Source: Branchinecta lynchi (lineage: Eukaryota > Arthropoda > Branchiopoda > Anostraca > Branchinectidae). Taken from it: 64,000 bases of DNA. Below the pieces are notes generated by a model, which worked only from the letters and a program-made list of their open reading frames with translations, was not told the DNA's origin and ran no database searches. Each line of letters begins with the position of its first letter. Position 1 is the first letter of the stretch. The position numbers were made by a program, and so were the translations under genes. Below, in pieces: positions 49,801 to 58,800 of the stretch. The DNA lies in assembly GCA_023053575.1 (NCBI GenBank), contig JAKZAP010000004.1:21815252-21879251 (forward strand), given 5' to 3'.

Positions 49801-52800
49801 TTCATCTCGGTTGATGTCGAAATCACAGTCTCGACGGCCTTTATTCTAAACCCGGAGACCCCAATTTCGTACGGTACATTCTAACCCCTCTAACAAAACC
49901 ACGCTGATTTTCTCACTTGCCGTGTTTTGCTACCTTCGATGTGTATCACGCTGTCGACGGTTGTCTGCGAAAAGTTTTTCCATCAGAAAAAACGGTTATG
50001 TAAATTGTTTCCTGTTTTCGCTTTAAGTCAACAGGTCTCGGAAAAAGTTTAAAACAGAGAAAAATGGGTTACTTGTTGAAAGCACAGCCGATAGTTTTAG
50101 AGTATTCAAATATTTTAAAATACTGTAAATGAACAGTAAAAGTGCGAGTGGTCCTATAAAATGATCCTTGCGCAAATTTTATGAAACTTTGGCACTGGGA
50201 CGATGTTCGATGTTTGTCCGACACTGCGTACCCAAAACTCTCGATGAAGGGAACGAATTTTACTTGTCTTTTGCGGATCTCTATTTTCTTTCTTTGGAAA
50301 TGTTCGCAAACTTTTCCTGTACTCGGAGTCTGGTTACGGTGCCCTTACTTCGTAGATAAATACTCTTTGAACCCAGGCTGACTTTGAAACATATATTCAA
50401 ACAATGTTTACAGCGGATATACTTCAGCTATGATTCTTCTTCAGCCATATTTCTGCCCTTCTTGGCAAGGGTCCTCGTCAGGCTGTCAATCTTCTGGGTC
50501 AACGTTGGGGGAAGGAAACACAAACAAACCTGTAATAAATAACTGAAACTTCTACCGACTATAATCTTATTAGGGCGGATTACTTTCAAATACCACTGTA
50601 AGGAAAAAACTAGTCTTGAGATTTTATTTTGGACACGGCCGCTGTTTTTGCTGCACGATTGGGGCGATGACAGGGAAGGTTTTTTTTTCCGTATTTTGAT
50701 TAACTTCGGTTTTGTTATTAATAAGGGACTGAAAACTTAAATATTGTTTCATTAATAACCTCGTTCCACGTTTCTATTATGGAGTACTCGCCTGTATCTA
50801 TTACTTTTAATAATCACTGCACGGAAAAACTAGTGCTGAGATTTCATTTTTGTCACGGCTGCTGTTTTTGCTGCACGATTGGGGCGACGACAGGAAATGT
50901 TTTTTTCTGCATTTTGATTGACTTCGGTTTTGTTGTTAATAAGGGACTGGCTTGAATTTTCTTCCCTTAATAACCCCGTTCCACGATTGTAAACGCGATT
51001 GTTTGAATATACGATGCACCGCCGTAAAGGGGGGAGGGGGGGGGGGGGCATTCTTTCGTTGGTGGTCATAAATCGTAATTCCAGGGAAGCTGGTAGAATT
51101 GCATCTATGTCCTTGGCATCGTGTTGGGTCATCGTCTAGTGTCGTTGTAGCTATAAAATTATTGTTTCTTTGATTGAACATCCTAACATGTTTATTGCAT
51201 TACTTTTGTTTCTGCAGAAAGGAAAACAGAAAGACGGACCGTCGAGAGGACCGAGATAAGTCTGGCAAACCAGAGGATGGCCCTCGGGAGAAGCGAGTGA
51301 AAATCGAGAAAGTGGAAGATGGTGAAATCCCCTCAGCTAATGGAGGGGATAGTTTAGACCAGGACAAAGGTACCATGATATTTGTTTTTCTCCTCCAAGA
51401 CTACCTGTATTTAAATAAGATGATAAGTTCAGCTCTCACTGTTTGCCCGCTCGAACATTTTTGCTTTGTGTTGTATTAATCTTGGTTCTTCAGTTGCAAA
51501 GCAGTGGTATTCTCGCGAAAAGTTATTCCTTGCGCCGTCGGCTACTAATGGATCTGTCGGAAGTCGGAATCGACACAAAAAGACGGATCATTGTGATATC
51601 TTGCATCATCAAAAAGGCTGGCGGCATACCTATCACGGAGAAACCGGGAAAATTGTAGTGAGCATGAGTAGTGTTGAAATCTTATCTAGTATAGGCTACA
51701 CTTGAAGCTTCTGATCAATGCAACATCAAATGCATTATTCGTACGGCTGTTCTGAGGTCCAGCAAGTCTGTTTCCGCCAAAATTGCGATATAGTTCTTGA
51801 AGTAAAGCTGACAGCCCCTGGCCCGCCAAGTCTGGGTATTGTCTAACTTGTCGTTCCAGCGCCACAGCGTTGTCAAGCTGCCTTTAAGAAATATCCTAAA
51901 AGAAAACAGAGATTTGACCAGCGCGAAGAAATTCGTGAGATGAAAGAGAGAAACCGTGTTGCATTTTGCACAGTAATTTCAACTTTGGATTTTTGTTATC
52001 AAACTTTGAGTACAAGCCTGCTAAACCCTTAGCTGGCCTATGACATTCTCAGATTGCCAATGAATAAGTAAACGAAAACAGGATACCAAGTTCACGACGT
52101 GACGCAAGGAGCTACTGCGCATGACACCATTTGTTCTTCCAAACAGCTAAATACCCTTTTAAATGTTATTAAATGTCAAATTTCATATCTTATAAAATGG
52201 AACTTCAGAAATAATCTACCAGAAAGTGTCATAAATGCCGAAAATATCACTCAATCAGTGTGGATCGCCACCTGGCTCAAATTCAATTTTGTGTATAGAG
52301 GAATTTGTAGAGGCGAAAGCCTTTTGAGTGCAGTTATATTGTTATTATTTTACACTATATCAGTTGTCAAGTGATCCGTCTTGAAACTGGCTTCTTCATC
52401 AGTTTGTGGGGGAAATGCATGCATTCATGAAGTAAAGCTCCGAAAAGCGTCTGTATTAGTTATAACGGGAAGCCCATCATATCCTCACACAGGTCAACCG
52501 TGTGACATTCCTTTTTCCTTCCAGATCAGAAACGTCGCTCAGCACTGAAGGTTAGTAACAAACAAAGCTGTGTTAATACTGGAAGGAACACCTGCCCAGA
52601 GGGTTGATTTTTCTTGATGGGAGAGGTCCAGAATAAACGCAGGCGCCCCACCCTCTGAATTAGTGAAAACCGGACGTGCACGTTCGAAAGTGTTATCCAT
52701 GGTGGATACCGTCTCTGGTGATGGTGGCACGTACGTGGGAACCACTGCCAGGGCTATAGTGGAACTTTCTTGGTGGTTGTAGCTGCGGAACGTAGCCCTG

Positions 52801-55800
52801 CAACCAGGTGATGTCGTGTTTATGTGACACCATTTAACTGTAGCTTGGATAAACCTGAACAGTCTCGTAGCTGGTAAAGTTCAAAAAGATTATTTGACCA
52901 AGATTTGTCAGTCTATGGGAAAATTTGTTATCCTGTGACGCGTCGTAGGATATTTGCAAATGAGAGCCTTCGAAAAGTGAAAAAAAAACATTAAACCGTG
53001 CCCACGAGAAGAGCAGCTGCTGCATCTGACAGTCCCAGTTAATGTAAATTACATGCTGAATAGAGTACAAAGAAAGCAAGAAAGCTAGTCTGGAACAAAA
53101 ATCGAACAATTACCTTCTGAAAAGGAATGAAAGACTGTTACCTTCTTTGTTCAAATATAATTCGGATAGTGTATACGGATTGTCGGAGCTCATTGAAGGC
53201 GCCATTTCTCCGATACTAAAATACAGCAAAAGGAAGACGTCCAGCAAGATGCTCCAGAGCTTTAAATCGCTTCCGTGTCAAAAGAACGATTTGTCATTCT
53301 CGTATTTGCCGATTGAATTACTGAAGGTCGAAAAATCACTTTGCGCCGAGATTTAAGAGGTGTCACTAAACCGGAAGATCGCCATTTGTTATTTTGTGTC
53401 TTCGTCTTTTTGGCAAGAAGTATCGCCCGCCACCGATCCGATACTGTAGATGATCACCAACAATCAGATTTCTGCAAAGGCTTCACGTCTAATCGTCTGC
53501 AAGAAAAGTCCTTGATAATACTGCATCGGTAATGTCTAGATAAACATGATGAGAGCTCTTCGGCCGTCATGAGACCACATTGCCAAGGCAAGCGGAAACA
53601 TGGTCTGGAATTTGGAAAAAAAATATGCCCCAACATTGGGATCTGCCAGTGCTGCTCGACACTTTCTATCAACGTTCCGCCACCAACCAAGTCGGGAATG
53701 CCATGAGATCAGCTTTTATTGCGCCAAATAACTGCCATGAGCCAATACGACCAGCATGCTAAATCCAGCGATAGAGTGGTCTGTTGACGACGTAGATGCT
53801 GAAATGCCAAAATTTGCTTCTGTGGTCAGAAGTACACGGATGGTAATGGGAAGGCACTAAGGGCACCGCTGACAGAGGTAGACATCGAATCGATAGTGAC
53901 GAGAGAATATTTTTCAAGAAGGAGGCACCGTTGGCTCCGCCGACAGAAGAAAACAGCGAGCCGAGCCGATAATGCCGAGGGAGTATCAGCAACTCCGGCA
54001 CCAATGTTCAGCCATTCATTTATAGACAGTACAAGAAACACAGAAGAATTCTGTAGGGACAAGCTCAAGATGTAAAACAGCTGGTAGCTGCTGTGTCAAC
54101 AAATTAAGCTCTCGATTGAGTTAAGAGCTATGAAAGAAGACCTGGACATGCTTTGTCGACATATAGATTCCCAGGGCCCAGGGAATTGATTCTGCCGAAG
54201 CCTTGAACATCACCAATTGAAGAGGGGATCGACAGCAGGGCACCAGCAAACGCCACGTCACATTCCTGCGAGACATCAGGTGACCGAATTTTCCCAGCAT
54301 AGTTCTGCCGAGAAAGAGAGCCAGCTCGGAAAAAAATAACAGCAAGAGGTGATGCCTAATGATTATGAGATAGCAAAATGCCAGCAAGCCGACACAATGT
54401 CGATGGTTTGTCCTCCACGGCCATCGGAAGGCATATCCAGAAAGAAGTCTAATTTGATACCCCGCTGCTCCAAAATTCTCACTTTCAACTCAATCTGCAG
54501 CCCATAAATTTGCCTGTACAACGCCACGACTGATTTGTTGCGAACGTGCTATTTACTACGGCTTTTGTGAAGTTAATAACTGCGGAGCCGAACAGTTAGC
54601 CGGGGTTATTTAGTGGACGTTTGACAGAAAAGTAGTCCGGCGCAAAACGTAAGGAAAAAACTGGGAGAACGATTCCGTTTGATCAAGAACAGTTGAGGAT
54701 TATAGTGACAAAATAGTTTGGAAATCCATAAACGATGTTTGGACATTCTAATGACCTCCGAAATCCTGAGGGTCACGTAACTGCAGGGGACGAACTGAGA
54801 TTCACGGGCCTGCAGGCAGGTAAGGTTCAGGAATTCGGAGTTTCAGGTTACCTTTTTTGCACACTGGGCTTCCCAACTTTCTTGTTTTCTTTCTGCATCA
54901 TCATCCCACGTTTGGAAGGTTTTGTCAAAACGTGAAAGCGGGTATTTCATGCAGACGATAATTTCGCGTGATTACCTGAGCGGATCCGATAACATACTGA
55001 TCATGTTTTGACAGCTCTGAAAAGGCTCTGTGCCGACGGCAAAACAATAACAAGTTGACCATTAGCCATCATTAAAACAGTGCTATTCCTTGGATGCATA
55101 TTTTGTATCGGTAGTCCTTTTTTTCGTCTCAGTATCCGCGCGGTCCGAGGTGGGGAAGGGGTAGGGCGTCTGTGGAGGTCGCAGATGGAGATGGGTTCAC
55201 CCGCAAACCTGTTTTGCAGAATTCTCTATTCTAATTAAAAAAAAAGGATGGAGAGGGGTAGATTGTAGTGTCTCAGATGACACCTCGTGTATGTGTACCC
55301 CGTGCCTGACTACTATGCATTACTATACGCAACTACGAGGCGCGTTTCCGCGGACCAGCCGGAACATTTGAACGGCTGCCAACTGAATCGAGTTCTGACG
55401 GCAGAGCACCAGCAAACGCGACCCCTCCCTCTCAGATCAGATCACGGTGTTGCTGGATCCATCCCGTCGGTGTGAATACTCCTTGAACCCGATTTATATG
55501 CATTGTTTCAATATACGTTGGTGTGAAATTGCGCTTTCAGGAATGACAGCGGCGGAGAGTGTTGGAGAACGCCAGGGTGCTGTTTTTCCTTTGGTGCCAC
55601 TAGACTGTATTTATTCAATCAATTTAGGTGAAGGAGGAGGTTGAATCCCCGAGGAGTGGTAGTAGGAAAGGAAGAAATACTCTGCCAGCCAATGATGATG
55701 ACTACGAGGAAGGAATGATCGACGAAAAAGAAGAGAGAAAACGCGAAAGAAAACGAGTAAGTGACTAAGTCTATCTATCATAGCTGAGTAGCTTCGATAG

Positions 55801-58800
55801 TTTTCCAGTAGGCTATTTGGCCCATCAAGGTCGTCGCGGTTAAAACTAGTTTTTGTTGTTGTTTATGACACACAGTTCCAAAATTATCACCAGTGACTGT
55901 TATTAAAAATTTATAATTTAGAAACAGATTTTAGGAGTTGGCTGTGCCTGGTAGTGAGCAGTGAAAGGATTGTACCTACCCGACGAAAACGGATCTGAGT
56001 CGACAGGATAGTACGACCAAATAGAAAACAGGCTTTGGCTCGTGTAAAGACGGACCACGAGAATTATTTTGTCGTAAAAGTTTGAAACCTTCAGGAGCTG
56101 AGAGTTAATCTCTGATAAACTCTTTACCAGTACAGTGATTAAACAACCAAGAGGGGGCTGGAAAGTCGAAAATTCTATAGCTCACAAGGTTTAAGTACGT
56201 GTTTTTCCGTCTTTTTCGACGATGGTGTAGAAATATCCTTTTTCATTGGGTAGGTTGCCAACTTATCATACGCATTTACCAGCTGTCCCGGTAACCTCTG
56301 TGTTGAAGCTTCTGTGGATTTTTGACGCACCTCGCGAAGAAATCGGTTTGGTAGACAAATCAGTTTTCTGAGGCAGATTGTTGCTCTAGTTGACAACTTA
56401 CGATGGCCTTCGTGCAGAGTGACTTCCTTCCTGACTCCACGTCGGATGACCGATTTTTGCAGCCACTTGATTTTGCAGAATTGCTGATGCGAACAAATAG
56501 CGAAAAGGTTTGGTTTCGCTATTACCTCCGTGATGGGCCACCGAGTTTCTCAATGTCACTCCTTTGATTTGTCGTGGTTGAGGTACTGTTGGAAGAAAAA
56601 TGAGCACTGCTGCTCACATTTCATTGCGTCATTCACGTTCTAGATGCTGATTTTTTAACTCCATAATTGAATCAATCAGTCTCTGGAGGTTACCTGGTCC
56701 TTCGCCTTTTCCTTTGACTTAGAGAAACAAAGCCGGAAGAAAGAAAATGGGGCTAATTATAGTTAAGATGGGCTCAGTTAAATTTTTTTCTTCCGATGTC
56801 GCCGTGTCGCCAACTGTATCTGTCACTGAATCCTTTACGAAAAATTGTTTGTAATAGTAAGCCCCAAATTTCACTTTCTCAAATCCATAACAATACCTAT
56901 TGTTCCGTTCGGGTATTGTATAGGCCTAGCACCCCGTTGTCCGCGCTCGCCCAGCCATTCGGATCCTTGTCCCGTTCCCTGTATGATAAACCTTTTCTAC
57001 AGTTGACCTCGACATTGCGACTGACTGAATAATGACTTGAAAAAAAAAACAAGCAGAATTTTAGTGCGAACCTTCACTTGAAGGTTCCCCAAACACCCAC
57101 TGAGACTTGAATGATCCAGATGTCAATGTCAAATGTCAAAGGCGTCGCAGGGTAGGAACGACTTACTGATCTTTTTAATTTCTTTTTCAAATTCATTGAG
57201 GTGCTCGATTTTTAGGGAGATGAAAGTAGCCTTTCAGTATTCAACGAAATAATAGAAATCGTAGACATTTGACGCAGTGTTTTGCGGTCCAGTGACCAGC
57301 TATCGTTTGGGAAGCAAATGACAAAAATGAGAAATAAAGAGGTTGATTGCTTAATTGTAATTAGTATAAAAGCTTTCTGCCCTGATTGCTTAGATCCATT
57401 CATTTCTTCCTTGACTGTTTGGTTCCATGCGATCTGCGCAATTTTTCTTCGTTTCCTTTCTTCTTTAGTAGTACCAAAGGATCGTGGGTTCACAAGGTAC
57501 TTCCGCAACTGTGATTTTTCGGCGTACCCACATATAAGTTTCCTTGATACCTGCTGAATGACAAAAGGCGTTTTCCGTGACACCAGATTGAGGATTCACA
57601 ATCCAGATTCTCAGAAATGCGTTTTCTCCGATAACCCAGATTATGAAAACTCGCTTTCTCGTACGATCCGGGTTCGTTCTTGGTTCGTCGATTCGGGAAT
57701 TTTGCAACGGGGGGAGATCGTCGGATTGCCGTTTCGTGATCTGAGATATTTTGATTCTCTGATGAGTTAGTTATCTAGAATTATATTCCTGGATTGTCGC
57801 GAAAAAACGCCTAAAGAGCCACGACAAAAAGTAGACAATGCTCTGCATCCTCTGACAGATCTTTTGACAGACGGAAGAATTAAACAAAAAGAAATGTCTT
57901 TACGCCAAAAAAGTTATTTATTCTATCTTCCAAAACGATGGTGTTCCTCAGTTCCGCACCAGGTAATGGGTTCTTATTCTTCTTCTACTCGTAACCGTTG
58001 GACTTCCGTCCATGACACTCCCTTCCATGCTAGCATATTCCTTTGGCATTGTTGTTTTTTGGATCCTAAGACGTCAGTGACCGGAAAGGTTGAATCGTAA
58101 AGTTTGTCCCTCCGCTTGTCTGTCTGTCCATCTGTTAGTATGACGGCTTTCGTCGAAGGGATTGAGGTATTTTGTCCAAACTTCATATAGCCCGATGTTT
58201 AGTGGTGAGGGAGGGATTTCAGATTAGTGTGAAATACTGTTTCAAGCTAATATGACAGTCGATTCAGGGGTAAGAAGTAATGCTGAATCCAGATCTGGAA
58301 TTCATTTTTTCACCAGGCAAGTAGTTTGCCTGAAATCCGGCAATAAACGGAAATATTGGTAGAAGTTAAAGTTTATTTTGAAGTCTATTAGAGCGTGGGT
58401 ATAGAGGTAGTGGCACAAGTAGTTCGATCGGAATGTGGCAAAAGCCATAATTTGGGGGAAGTAGCCATTTTGCTGAAGTCGATTGGAGCATCAACGAAGG
58501 GGTAAGAATACATGCTTTTTCAATGTATGCATTCCATTTTTTTTCGCCAGACAAATAGTTTGACCGGAATTCGTCCAAAACCGGGATTTTTTCCTGGAAT
58601 CGATCGGAGCTTCGATACAGCTGTTGAGTACATGCTGAGTCCATATCTGAGCTTATTTCCCCGATAGACGAGTGGTTGACCTGTAATCCCGTAAAAAACT
58701 GGACACTTGGTCCAAGTGAAAGTTAGGCTAATCTGCTTAATGATTTGAACCCATGGATGTTCTGAGTACTTCTGAGTTATCTCAGCGGCTTAGTCGCTTG

